Under the pieces are notes generated by a model, which saw only the letters and a program-made list of their open reading frames with translations, did no database searches and had not been told where the DNA came from. Below, in pieces: positions 1 to 12,644 of a stretch of DNA of 64,000 bases. Every line of letters starts with the position of its first letter. The stretch's first letter is position 1. Both the position numbers and the translations under genes were made by a program. Origin of the DNA: Acheta domesticus (taxonomy: Eukaryota > Arthropoda > Insecta > Orthoptera > Gryllidae); assembly GCA_031308135.1 (NCBI GenBank), contig JAHLJT010009355.1, positions 6,571,217 to 6,635,216 of the forward strand, given 5' to 3'.

Positions 1-312
1 CATTGTTCACTATCAAATACAATCACGCTATTATGAAACCATACACACTTAAAAAAATAAAAAACAGGCAACTGAATATTTATAATGAACATTACATACT
101 AAAAATATAAAAAACAATTACCGAAACATACCTTACTACATTTCATGATAATAGATCTAACATAAGGTGAGCTATATAGCCTTGATAAAGAAATAATAAT
201 TCTGAAATTTTGGTAAACTACACTATTATTTCATTTACCTGACCAACAGTCCATTACCTACACAGAATATTGTCAACATTTGGTCAAGATTTGCAGATTA
301 TTTTAAACAAAC

Positions 313-3300
313 CTGTTTCGTCACCTATGGCCCACACCAGAAGATCAACACAAGCAGAATTAGCCATTACATTCACTTTAAATTTATTGACAGTAGTGAA
401 TTTATTCTCTCTGTCTTCTCTTTCACTTGCATCATGATGACGACTCTGTAGTTCTGTTTGTCCTGATAGAAACAAACCCTTCACAAACTCTTGGACATCT
501 TTTGTAAATGGACTTGGTAAATCTTGAAAAAAAGAATACAATTGTTTAATTTTTATTCAGGGGAGTTATCTAAATGATCATGTCTAATTTTTCTTCAATT
601 ACCTTTCTGATACTGAAGCAGTTCCCGTAATAATGTCACCATTACCAAGTTCATAGTCTCACTAAATGTTTTGTAAGGAAATATTTTTATCATCTTTGAT
701 GCAGAAACTTCTGCAGCTTGATCATCCAAAAAACTCAACATATCTTTAGTTAACAGTTTCTTTGCTAAAGCAAGAACACTCTGAAAACCATTAAAAAATT
801 ATGAAAATACCCACCCGTAACTTTTTTTTTTAAGTTGAAGATCTTACTAAATGCATAAAGATATCGCTGTATGCAGCCTTCATTTGGAGGGGGGAGGAAA
901 GAAAGAAAAAAAAAGGGGGGGGTGATGACTGTATATTCTTGAATAGCAGTTGTGGATGAAATGTATACGTTCCAAGGACATACGTAAAACACTTTTGGAG
1001 CTGTCAAATGAAAAAGACTTAATTAAATAGTTTTATTTTTTCTCATTTTTAGTTATGATTTCAAAAAAAATTAATAGATGTAAACTCTATATTTTAATTA
1101 CGAAGCAATAAGTAAGCTGTAAAACACAGAGAAATAAGGAAGAAATTAATAAAATAAAGCAAATATCCTGGAAAAGAGTAGAAAACTAAGGAGAGTAACT
1201 TGTAAATTCTCTCTGCAGAACTGGAACAGATACTTCCAGGTTCAAACAGAACACAAAAAAACTTCAACTGAAATCATAATTAATAAATGTCCAAGGTAAG
1301 AAGTCAAGAAAGAGAGTTGCATTTACCCTAATTTGAGAACTGCTACACAAGCATATTTAGCATACATAACATAAAGACTTAAAAACAATCAACAGAAAGG
1401 AAATTAACATAAGGGTACCTTCAATTACTTTGCAATACTTATTTTAATTTATTCGCTTCTGATGTTCGATATTGAACTATTTTTTTTACAGGTCTTTTTA
1501 CCATTACATAATTACCTTTAACCTTTAGCAGTCACCCAGGAAATTCTAACATAAACTATCATGAAATATGTCAGGAACATCTTACCAAAATCTAAATTTT
1601 TTCATATGTGTAATATAGTACTTGATAAAATAACAATTCAGTTGGAAAAAGGATAACTAAGAAAATATCAATATTTTTAAGTAATTGATTGTATTAAAAT
1701 GTTAAATATATTTTATTTGAGACTGTCTGAAAAGTATCTCATTGTTATGCAGTTCATTATAGGACAATTCTGATAAAAACATTGTCATGAATTTTCCCTA
1801 GCTCCACTGTCATCAACATATCATGAAGTAACTGCTACCCATGAAGAACCAAGGGGCTTTGCATTATAATAAATTTCATGACTTAGTGTTGGTAAAACTG
1901 TTATAGATCTCATTTGTCAATGCGTACATCACTTTCATGTGTAACTTTGAAAATCTCTGACGGGCTTCATGTAAAGTCTTCCCAAAATAAAAATATCGCT
2001 TTCAAATTCCAGGAGCCATGACATTAGTGAAAAGGATTGCAGAATATCAATTTTGAAGAAAATCAGCTGAACGGTTTAGGAGCTAGCATTGACCACAGAC
2101 AGACAGACGGACGTTTTGCCGTTATTCGATTTTGCTGTATCAAGCAAGAGAACCTGGATTTTGACTACACCACAAGATAGAGGATTTTTTCTTCTATATT
2201 TAGCAACAGGTTTTATCCACCTTTTCCTTTCCCGACTCCAGCTATAAGAGTTATTCTGGTGAAAATTCGCAGTTTTCCGGCGGACGATTAAATAGCTTTC
2301 TCTTCTTACCAAGTATTCGTAAGGCGAGAAAGTAAAAAGGATCTTGAATAAAATATTGTATATCACATGGCAAAAGACCCTTCTCACGACTTGACACGAT
2401 TACCCACATTGGCCTGCTGGCCTAGGCAGATGAACACTCCAGCCTCGTCATGAAAAAGTTGACTTTCTACCCTTATGATGTAAAATAATATTTTCTGAGA
2501 CCAGGAGTCAAGTTACATTACCAATAAAGAAGAGAGGTGAAACATTTGCTCCCCACAAACAAAATAATATAATTCTATTCCTAAATTTACCTACCTCATC
2601 AAATATACAATGTCTCCTGTTCTTGTTAGAAAATCATCGCCCTTTATCTGCATGATTTTTGTTGATGACCATCAACATTTATTTAGAGTCACATACTTGC
2701 TAATATCAATGTTTTTGTTTACAGTAAGGCATGCTGGAATACTGTATAATACTGTGCTCACATTTTGGAGAACTTTTTCTTTTTTGCTTGTTCACTAAAA
2801 TATTCCCAACATGACCTCTCTGCAGTTTAAAGTAACAACATATCTACTCCATTCTAAATTGTTTTGAGATGCATCTCGTGGCTTATAGACTTTTGCAACA
2901 ATAAATTCAAAAATTGCTTCATTAACAGCATCAGCTATAAACTTTCTTTCAGTTTTTTTATGTTCATTAGTGAGCAGATGCTTATTGTCAGTTACTACAG
3001 AATTTCTATCACAACAGAAATTGAGTTATTGAGTTATTAAGAATCCTGTTTATCACACAAGTATCCTATGACTTATTATTCTTTAAATAAACTACTCACA
3101 AAAATATTGTGGCTGTGAAAAAATCTGATGTACACCTACGGAGAAAAAGCCATTTTTTCCTCAGAGTAATTGAAGTAGTAGGGCTCCAAATATACACCTC
3201 AATAAAAATCATGCATTCTTCTTCTTCTTTAGCATCTACTATTAAATGAATGGATAGTTTTTTGTAGAGAAACTACCTTGTTTAAGGTAACTATTTTGCT

Positions 3301-4952
3301 TTTGGCTATTTAACTTTAAAATAATCTTAAGCTAGACATAACACATTCTTCACAAATTATATTTGAGAGTACTTAGCATCAAATATTAAAGAGAAAAGTC
3401 ATGTGGAGTGTCTGGGATGACTCTATTACAATGATGAATCTTTACAGCAAAATTGCAAGGGTCAATTTGATCTGGCTCCCACAAAAGAGAACAGAATGTC
3501 TACCTAAAAATATTGTTCAAAGGTACAACTACACAAACGACACAGTTTTCATAAAGTCAGGGCATAAAAGACGCCCCACATGACTGCTGAAGTTTTAACT
3601 TTAACAGTATAATAAAATACCTGTAAATGAACAATAGAAAACAACATTGTTTTCTTTTCAATTGAATCATTCAATCGCATATGTGGAAACTGATTGAAAC
3701 TTGATCCATACTTGCTGAAGAAGTACGTTGTTGGGTCGTAAGGAACAGAAGGGTATGTTTGCAAGGAAGGCCTTTTGGTTGTCCCAATACTTGAAATAAG
3801 CAAACCATACATAACATTAATACAAACAAATAATAAGTATTTATTTCAAGAAGAAATATTCTAATAAATATTGATGATTGAATAAATAAAAATAAACTTA
3901 CTGGACATCAGCTGAATCTAAACTCCCCAGGGAAACAACATCAGAGGAGGGAAGGTTACCAGACAAAGAACGAGGAATGATAGATCTGAAATTTGAAAAA
4001 CTTCTTTTCTTCAGAAGTGAACATTCTGAGGAATTGAGATTTGGTACTGGAGGTTCAGTGCGTGGGAACAGTCGACACAATAATGGGGGATCAGATGTAC
4101 AGTAACGACCCATTGAACGTGCTAAACCAATTAAAATGGGAACTGTAGACTTGCACAATGTTACTGGAAAAAAAAAAAAGTTCAGAATATAACGATTGAT
4201 CAGAGGTAAGGTGAAAATCACCATTGAAGAATTGCAAATTATTGGGAATAAACACTATGTAATACTATTAAAAAAAACTCACGCTTTGCTGTAGAACCTC
4301 TAGGAGTATTTTGTTCTTTGTATTGACGGCAAAGATTTGTTAATACTCCAAGGAAATCCACCTGAGCAGATATTACTTCTTCTCGAAGCTGTTCTGATTG
4401 TGTTGCAATATCAGATAGCAAAGTGTTCAAACAAAAACTGAATCTTTCTGCTACTGGAATTCGTTCTGATGACAAACTTCGTACTTCATCCAACCACACA
4501 GCTTTTGCTAAACCTTTCAATAATTTTAACAGATATGGGACTATTTTGTCACTATGTTGCAATTTTGATTCTAACAAGTAAATTCCCAAAGCAATAACAG
4601 CATCTTGTCCTCTTTGATCCAAACGAAAAACACCCTGTGTTGTTTCTTGGGGACATAAGGCAAACAGCGTATTCACCTATAAGTAACAAGAAAACATGTT
4701 AATTTCAGTGATATACAAAGTAAAATAAACTTATACAAACAGGAAATTTTGACAGAAGAATCAATTTCTCATAAATTTACATCATAAAATTTGTAAGACC
4801 CAAAACAACTGACATTAAAAACAAATTCACGTTTGAAGAAACAATATTATTTGCTATCCTACCTTTTGCCAAGGTGTTTCCTTTATTGCAGCTAAGGAAC
4901 GAGCTAAATGTTGAACAGTTTTTCGAAAAAATAACTTCTCGTCTGATGCCAT
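313..4952 (-). CDS. PI4KA: Phosphatidylinositol 4-kinase alpha, N-terminal exons (partial gene)
   Basis: PI4KA makes PI4P at the plasma membrane with the TTC7/EFR3 scaffold. Only the N-terminal alpha-solenoid is here; the catalytic domain lies beyond the left edge. I read six coding exons: 4863-4952, 4283-4676, 3902-4163, 3621-3789, 603-780 and 313-522. All junctions are GT-AG and the phases agree (0, 1, 2, 0, 1, then 1 at the last donor), giving about 434 residues. Recognisable segments are [35 protein letters not shown] and [16 protein letters not shown], all close to the known animal protein. The start at 4952 has a good context (A at -3, G at +4). An out-of-frame ATG lies 10 bases upstream (4962) and could dampen translation if it is transcribed. 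Intron 4 (781-3620) carries a copy of a dispersed repeat. Exon ends are inferred from splice signals and homology. Confidence 0.93.
1956..2395 (+). repeat. Dispersed repeat copy in PI4KA intron 4 (tetranucleotide-tract family, copy 1)
   Basis: This intronic block matches copies at about 36.18-36.58 kb and 38.2-38.99 kb over a long stretch. Shared parts are a 'gggcttcat(g/a)taaag' entry, a 'cggtttagg(a/c)gctagca' segment, a short ACAG/ACGG tract (2096-2115), then a 'taccaca/tacaccac' segment and 'ggttttatccac'. It lies antisense to PI4KA. Here the tract is only about five units long, the shortest of the copies. The open frames across it are not genes. Confidence 0.75.
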
Positions 4953-6038
4953 TTTTGGGCATGTACTTGAAAAAGATGGGCAAAGTTGTCAATCAATTAT
5001 TATGACCGCTATAACAGGTGATCTGTACTTAATCTGCAAAAGTAAACAATGATTACTATAATTCTTTCGGCAATTTACATTCAAAAGATTTCGCAATTCA
5101 ATGACATTTCTAAAATTCATTAAGGAAGTAAATACCATATTTGTAACATTCATATTTCTACATAACTAAAACTCCACTTAATCTAGGGAAAAACAAAATT
5201 TAATGATAATCCCAATTTGTCTACACCCGGCTGCAACTCAACAAAGGATTTATAAGAACCGACGGGGACTGACAAGCCCGATCTCTAGCCTTTTCAGCAT
5301 TGGTGACATTCACATTCAGAGCATGACAATCTCCTGACAATCTCTACGAGTACGAAGTATAAAATTATAACCAATGATGCAACTTGACAGCTTGTATTTA
5401 CCGATGTCAGAGGCAGACAGAGAGTGTATATAGTATTACATAGTGCACGGAGATCGTGTTCAGTTGTATTCTGTCACAGAGTAGGAAAGTTTCTGTAACG
5501 CCGTGGCCACGGTGTTTTTCTTATAATTTTTTCAACACCAGTTATAATAATTTGACACTGTGGCGATGTTTTTCTTACACCATGTTAGGACAGTCACATT
5601 GAGAAGGAAGGAATATGATGAAGGAATCGGTCAGAGAGTATCGGTCGCGAGATATCTGACCATTTCATGTCAGTATTCGATTCATCTCTGTCTCTGTTCT
5701 GCTGTTTTTTTAACCCGCGTGAGCTAGAGCCAAAGGAATCAAGGAATCCTGCATTTGCACGCGGTTGCAGGTATCCTGTAATCTTGTCTTGTGTGTTGTG
5801 AAACTCGTCGGCTTGTTTAATGAAGTAGTCGTAGTTTGCGAAAACTGATGCTTGTAAGTTTTAAGTGAATCGGTCGTGCTTAGAATATTGGTACTTCTTT
5901 CTTAAATTGGGGGTTTGTTTCTAAACTGGGGACAGTTATTTGAAAGTTTTGTGCATGCAAAATTACAGTTTGTGGTAATGTGAGTACTTTGGTGCTGAAG
6001 TAAAGAAAGCGTGTACTGGAGTACTGCATATCTTTATA
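4953..6038. promoter_or_regulatory. Divergent promoter interval between PI4KA and EXOSC2
   Basis: PI4KA (minus) starts at 4952 and EXOSC2 (plus) at 6039, head to head with 1,086 bp between start codons. The interval must hold both promoters and 5' UTRs unless an unseen upstream exon exists. I see no clear TATA box at a fixed distance. A block at about 5500-5600 has repeated 'gtttttctta' motifs, a cgtggccacg palindrome and a 'cttacaccatg' motif resembling sequence upstream of TAF8. Confidence 0.6.
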
Positions 6039-8711
6039 ATGCCCCCTACTATACGTCTGGCTAGTGAACGTGTAGAATTGAGAAAAGTTCAAGATGATAA
6101 CCCCCGAACAATATACACACCAGGAGAGGTCGTGTATCGAGGAACTGACAATCTAAGGTAAAATTGTATCATTCGAAAAAGTACATCAAGTGTGATTTAC
6201 TTGAATAATATTGTCAAATAACTTTAATGTTTTGGTGTTTTTTTTGCTGAAAAAGTGTAATCAAAATTCCCCACATTGAAAAGATAAATTTGTTGTAGAG
6301 GTCACGGTACATACCTGGATGAGGATTGTGTGAAGTCGTCAGTGGCAGGCATTCCTCAGCAAATTAATAAATGGCTCATTGTACGTCCTATCAAGAAACG
6401 TTACAATGGTGAAGTAGGGGATGTTGTAGTGGGTCGAATTTCTGATCTACAAATGAAGAGATGGAGAGTTGATACAAATGCTAGGCTGGATTCTATTTTG
6501 TTACTGTCATCTGTGAATCTTCCTACAGGAGAATTGGTAAATATCCTGTATTTCATGTAATAAATATTTTGTGTAATGCTTCCTGCATTCATTTTTTCTA
6601 TTCCGTTTCAGCGCAGGAGGTCAGCAGAAGATGAAGCAACAATGAGAAAATATTTACAAGAAGGAGATTTAATATGTGCAGAAGTTCAACAAGTGTTTAA
6701 TGACCACTCCTTATCTCTGTATACAAGAAGTTTGAAATATGGCAAAGTGAGCAGATAAAATTTCTCAAGTTAGTTTCATAATAATGCTGTTATTTTATTA
6801 TGTTGCCTATCAAATGTTTTTTCTACTTTATTCTAGCTTGGCCAAGGAACACTTGTGAAAGTATTTCCTTCTTTAGTGAAAAGGCAAAAAACACATTTCC
6901 ATGATTTTCCTTGGGGCACTAGTGCAATTTTGGGAAACAATGGTTATATTTTTATATATCCTACCTCTCAACGTTCTGGGAAAGAAGGTGATGGATATAA
7001 GGAAGATGCTGAAGAGGTTTGTAACTTATTAAATAACATGAATAACAAAATACTTAAATATAAAAAACATGAAGAAACCCATTGCTAGAAATGGTTGCAT
7101 TTTGTAGCTTACATTTTTTTTAAATTTTCAGTCTATTACTTTGGAAGAAAGAGAAAATATTGCCAGAGTGCGCAACTGTATTGTGGCTCTAGCTCACTAT
7201 AAACAGATGTTGTATGATACAAGTATTGCTGTGGCATTTGAAGAATCTCAAAAATATGAGGTGTGAAATGAATTTTTCTATTATTTGCTTAATATATAAT
7301 TGCTATATGAATTATAATAATTACATACCATATATTGATAATTACCAGGTATAATAATTTGACAGAGGGTTTTGCATGTGAGGGAAGAGAGGAATGCTCT
7401 TATATATTTTCTTCTTTTAAAAGTAACAATGAAATAAATTATTTTCTTTGATATTTGAGATAATTGAATAAATTTTCACTTAATAGCTACGAGGAAATTC
7501 ACTTTGATCAAATTTTAAATTATAATAATAATAGTAATTTTATTCCCTTGCAAGTGGACTGTTGTCTGCTGGCAAGTTACAAATACAATTATCTTTGACA
7601 ATATTCCAAATGTAATACAATAGTAATGCTTTCTTAGCACCAAAAATTCACTCTGAGGAGGAATTTCGACATTCCTGTATTGTAGTAATTGCATAGCACT
7701 CTTGTGGCCAAAGAGAAAACCGTTTTTTAACAGAACTCCATGGCTTGAGAAGAGGAGCTCATCTGTGTAATGCCATCTAGATAAAGCTCTTTCATCTAGA
7801 CCAAACACTTCTCTTGGCTCCTCTCCTTCCCCACACAAGTCGTGTCACACTTTGGTAAGGGCCAAGGCATTGGCAGAGGCTGGCACAAGGTGTAATCTTG
7901 CTCAGTAGCGGGCAGAAGCCCAGGGGATGGGGCCAATCTGAACAGATAGGTCTCTTCTCTTAGGCAATCGCAAGTTGACGCATGTAATCTAATTGTATTG
8001 TTGGTTTGCTTTTTTTTTCATTTAAAACTGTTAATGCAGTTGTCTTCTTTGAAGATACATGCATGAGTCACCAATTATGTGACAAAAAATTTTTCCCCAT
8101 TATTCCTTAATGCTTTGCACAGGTTTTTACTTTGATAATTTTGAAATTCAGAGATATGTGTCAGAATAGGATGAGGAGCATTTGAAGGTCTCCATTATTG
8201 ATGTAGGAGAGAGGACCACAATATACTAGAAAGATTAGTTTCCAATTAATGAGCTTTGAAAGATTTTAGAGCTCTTGTAGGCAGTTTGAGCTGTTATAAT
8301 TTGCTTCTCTGTTAAGAATTAATGATATAAAGTACCCAAATGGTTCTATCTACAGCCATAATCTTGGAACATACTCTAAATCAATGTAGACGTGAAGTTA
8401 ACTTGAGGCCTTGGGGTGAAGGAGATTTTTATCTTATTCCAGCCATTTTCTGAAGAGTTCTAAAACTTAAACTTAAGGATGAATGAAGCTGCTGTGAATG
8501 TTTGTTCAAATAGATTTTGGGGGGAATTGTTAATCTGTCTTTCTGACAGGTAGGGTATGTTAGTGTTAACAAATTTAGGTTGTCAGTAATCCCATCTTCT
8601 TACTGCCTGATTTTATCTTTGCAGATCACCCAACTTCTTACTCCAGAAGTAATGGCAAAAATTGCAAGTGTTGCTCAACAATCACTTCTTCAACATAGTA
8701 GAAACCATTAA
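6039..8711 (+). CDS. EXOSC2: Exosome complex component RRP4
   Basis: RRP4 is one of the three S1/KH cap subunits of the RNA exosome, which processes and degrades RNA 3'->5' in nucleus and cytoplasm. Six exons: 6039-6157, 6299-6536, 6612-6746, 6837-7016, 7132-7260 and 8625-8711, with GT-AG junctions; the summed coding length is 888 nt (295 residues plus stop), against about 293 in human. The RGHGTY motif is rebuilt across junction 1. The S1 domain includes YNGEVGDVVVGRI and RWRVDTNARLDSILLLSS; RRRSAEDEATMRKYLQEGDL follows, then the KH region with KRQKTHFHDFPWG and GNNGYIFIYPT. The end (ITQLLTPEVMAKIA) matches the family C-terminus. Intron 5 is the longest (1.36 kb). The gene appears intact. 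Confidence 0.96.
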
Positions 8712-10677
8712 CTTTGTTCTTAGGATTGTTTTTTTTATTTTTGTCTAAGAAATATACACAATTAAGTTCAAGATTTGTTGTTGTTCTTTTAACCTGTCAT
8801 GTATTCCTCATTACCTGAAAATTATCATCCATCCAATTAGTGTCAAATTCTATTCAAAGTCTTTTATTTTAAGATGGATTACTTTTAATTTTCTACTGAA
8901 ACTATTTGAGTATGTGTCATGTTGGGTTGTTAAGAATGATTTTTTAGAGAAGATGAATGATTTTTAAGTGCAATTCTTCCTGCATTACATACTGCAATTG
9001 TTGCAATGCAGTCTCTCCAGCCTTAACTCCCCTAACAGCATTATGCTCTGAAAAGAAAAGTCGAGTTGTAAGATGGTGGAAGATTTTAGTTTCTTTAAAA
9101 ATGTAATATTGTTAACAACTTAATTTGTTTCTGACCTTTCTATTTGTTGGTTATCATTAAGTTGCTCCAACCCTTATAATTATTCACTAATCCAAAAGTT
9201 TTTATAAAAAAAAGTCAACATATAGAGAAACTCGAATGGTAAAATCAGACTTGCTACCAACAATGAAAATGTTGGTATGTGTATGTTTGATCAAAATGTA
9301 CGTAAGTTATATCAATAATGTAGCTTTGTAAAAAGGAAGTGATTATTTTATCATAAAACAATCAGTAGTTTATGAATGGCTGTATATTCATTTTGTTACA
9401 GAATCCCATTATATTGTGCAATACAATTATTTAAATGATCCAATTGACTTCATATGAATTCATAAAGTGTAGTAAATTTTTTGAGGTACTGTAGTTCCAG
9501 ATAAACAATCAAATCCATACTTTTGTTATATACAATTGTAGGTTTAATTTATGTCCACAGTTCTTTCTTGGAACTACTCTCATATGAAAATTAGTCTTGC
9601 TATGAAAATAATAATTTAGTACTGCTTTATTTTAATTTATGAGGCAACTACATTTTATTAAATAGATAAATCATACAAAACAATATAGTTCACTGTTCAA
9701 TTCATTTCGTGGTTTTAAGAAATTCATGTATACAAAAATAATGGGATATATTCAATAATTGTTTATGCAATATTAAGATTTTGATGTTTCACCTTTCCTC
9801 TTTCGTGTAATGTTTATCTTGAGTAATACTTCATAAGTGTGCAAAATTAAGAGTAATAAAATATTGTGAAATTTTAACTAATTTTTGAATACTTGAAAAA
9901 TTGATTTCATATTTACTCTATATTTATAACCTGCATCAAGAAGACTGTCATTTATGTTCTGAATTAATTATGGGAAATCATGATTTAAAAATTTACTTTA
10001 AAAAAACAAACCATTATTTCTGCAAAGAAAATTAGTGTGTTCTAAATTAATGTGAATTACTTAACATGTAACCTTGTAAATAATAATATGTATTATTTGA
10101 TAGCATTTTTTTGAAACTTAATTTTTAATTCACACATTTGAAGCAATAAAAATATTATTTCAATTACTCAGGTTTTTTGACCCCATCCCCGTCATTACCA
10201 CATATAAAGGAGGTGCTCCTGCATATTTATTTGATATGTATTCAAATAAGATTAAGTTGAAGGTTATTTGTAAGACATATACCATAAGAACATTTTCTGC
10301 AGAAAACTTTATTTTTACAGTTATTATTAATCAATGGTAGCGGTGAACAAGTTGATAAATCTTAGGATTAATGTGGAATTAATGTGCTGCATATACATGT
10401 GTTAAAACAACTATTGCTGCATTACTGTGAAAATGTATCTATCACGTTTCTTTCTATTAATTTAATTGCATTTTTTAGTTAATGTTTATCATTTGAATTC
10501 CCTTTAATCCATCCGTATAATTTCTTCTGAATTGAGCCTAAAACATAGCCTATCACAGAGCCTTTACAACATATGCTAGTAGAACCCTCATAATAAAATT
10601 GTGTTGGCATTTTTAAGATTTTATATTAAAAGGGAAATTTTATTAAAAGAGTTGTAAAAAAATGTATATAATTTTTC
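8712..10677. other. EXOSC2 3' UTR and AT-rich intergenic sequence
   Basis: No gene is supported here. AATAAA signals on the plus strand occur at 9855-9860 and 10145-10150, among others; which one EXOSC2 uses cannot be decided by eye. Confidence 0.4.
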
Positions 10678-10925
10678 TTATTGTATATTTAAATTTATGT
10701 ACAAAACTGGAAAATCAAGCTTTCTTGAAAAAACTGTACAGTGTACTGTGCCTACATTGATTTGTTTGGTTTTGATCATAAAAGAGCCATGCCACTGAAA
10801 ACACTGGTCCAAACAGTAGTGTTCCAAATGCAAAACTTGGGCAAGATCTTCAGGTATGCCAAGAAGAAACTCACGAACGCAAACAACATTTGAAGCACAA
10901 AGTAGAATTGAAGGGTTCATGAGTT
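10678..10925 (-). CDS. Candidate terminal exon, unidentified
   Basis: An open segment of about 82 codons follows a strong-looking acceptor on the minus strand (cttccctcttccttgttgcag ending at 10926) and runs to a stop at 10678. In such AT-rich DNA this length is suggestive. The translation includes CVREFLLGIPEDLAQVLHLE and CFQWHGSFMIKTK. I do not recognise it. No upstream partner exon was found before TAF8, which lies on the other strand, so it could equally be a decayed transposon piece. Confidence 0.25.
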
Positions 10926-12644
10926 CTGCAACAAGGAAGAGGGAAGTGATTCTAAGTAATGAGCAGTCGGCAGAGCAAGAAGTCCTTTCTCCAAATTCAA
11001 ATGCTTGTATTAAGAACTAGGGAATGGCTTCCTGACAGAGCAAAGCTTCTGTAGTTGGACCACAAATTCCATACTCCATTTTTATTAATCAGGCAAAATG
11101 TTGTTTAGATTATATTTCCTTAATGAATCAAATATATCACCTAAACAAATTAGATTTTTTATGCAGAATATTTTATTAACCAGAGTATTTTTAAGAGGAT
11201 TTAAAATGCATTGTTTGTATTGTGACATTTTCAGGACTACTAGTTTTAAGCGAGATTTCATTAAATGGGTATTATTATTAAAGAATAGGAGAAGTCGATA
11301 AAACAAGGGCTACACCTCAATAGAAATCAAACAACACAAACTTACCTCGTTTGAAGACATCAAATAATATTCAAGGGTCAAAAAATAAATTACAAACTTT
11401 AGCCCAGGAGAGAAATGAAATAGTAGAAATGACATTAAAAACTCCATGAACAAAACAAAGCATTGACCTTCAGAGGAAAGGACCTATTATAAAGTGAATA
11501 AAGATTGTTATTGCAGGGGAAATAGTAGAACAAAGATCAAGGTTCTAATGTTGAGGCATCAACATTGGGCTAAATTCCTAAGGCCTGGGCTACAAAATTT
11601 TGAAATACAATAGAATAAATGGAGTAATAATAAAATATTTTGGAAGAGATATGACAGAAAATTAAATTAAGAATTCAAGATATAACAGCCAAGTCAGGGA
11701 TAAATGCTACAAGGCTTAAAAACCTTGATCTTGAACAGTAGTGGGATATCCGAAGGTTAGAAGCAGCTCCAGAGAGGATACAGCAGAATAGAGCAGCTCA
11801 ATCAAGGCTACAATACATTGTTTTTAATTGTTTTGAAAACTGAAATTTATTAACTTATTACTTCAATAATTTGAGTCAACTTTTAAAAACATTAAATAAA
11901 TGTGAATATTTGATATTTCTTTCTTAGTAAAATAATTTCTCGTTGCGTTGGACAGTCAAGATTATTTTCAAGGTATTCAAATAATTCTAAAGAACATATA
12001 AAAATTTGTTTTTCTCACAAAAAGTTAGATGTGCTCAAAGGCGCTTCGATAAACAAACGTTTCTAAGCTCCTGTACTCTCATTTGATAAATAATTGAATT
12101 TGTAAATTTTTAATGGTTTGTATTCTCTTTAAAACAATATTTTAGATAACTTTGAATTGTCCGCCATTGATGACTCCCTTGCGTGAACCGTGATTTGTTC
12201 AACGCATGGTGGACTTCACGGCATGGTGCACAGGAAAGACCCGGTAAGATCTTACACAGCGCGCACCATGGTGTAAGATATTATTCACATTGTAACAAAG
12301 ATCTTATAACTAGTTATAAGATCTTTGCATTGTAACCATGACCATGGTGTAAGATAAATTTTACACTGTGACTGTGACTTCATGTTTCGTTCAAAGAATC
12401 GCAAGAAATCACTATGATTGTCAGTGACCCGTTCGTGGAGCACCGGGTAGAAAACGTACTAGAAAACTGAAAATCGAAACGCGAAATTCATTAACAGTTC
12501 GTGATGTTTATTGCGTGAGAGACGTTACTGTGTAATGTACGGTGATGTATGGTAATGTAAATATGATCGCTCAAGATGCATCATTAATCGAAATATTTCG
12601 GGAAGTATTGAGGATATAGTAACTTGACCTCTTTGTTTTCCGCG
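10926..12644. other. Intergenic region and TAF8 upstream sequence
   Basis: AT-rich sequence without a supported gene. The last 450 bp before TAF8 is less AT-rich and holds a cluster of palindromes (see 12240-12385); it probably includes the TAF8 promoter. Confidence 0.4.
12240..12385. repeat. Palindrome cluster upstream of TAF8, possible MITE
   Basis: A perfect 30-bp palindrome spans 12297-12326 (half-site aaagatcttataact). It is flanked on both sides by 'cattgtaac', and 'catggtgtaagata' occurs twice in direct orientation (about 12268 and 12343). A shorter palindrome, gtaagatcttac, lies at about 12244. The arrangement suggests a small foldback element or a degenerate MITE. A related 'cttacaccatg' motif lies in the PI4KA/EXOSC2 interval. 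Confidence 0.55.

Noticed and set aside
7515..7838. 107-codon minus-strand open frame in EXOSC2 intron 5
   Set aside because: Runs partly through AT-rich simple sequence with no recognisable domain or splice context; at most an old repeat.
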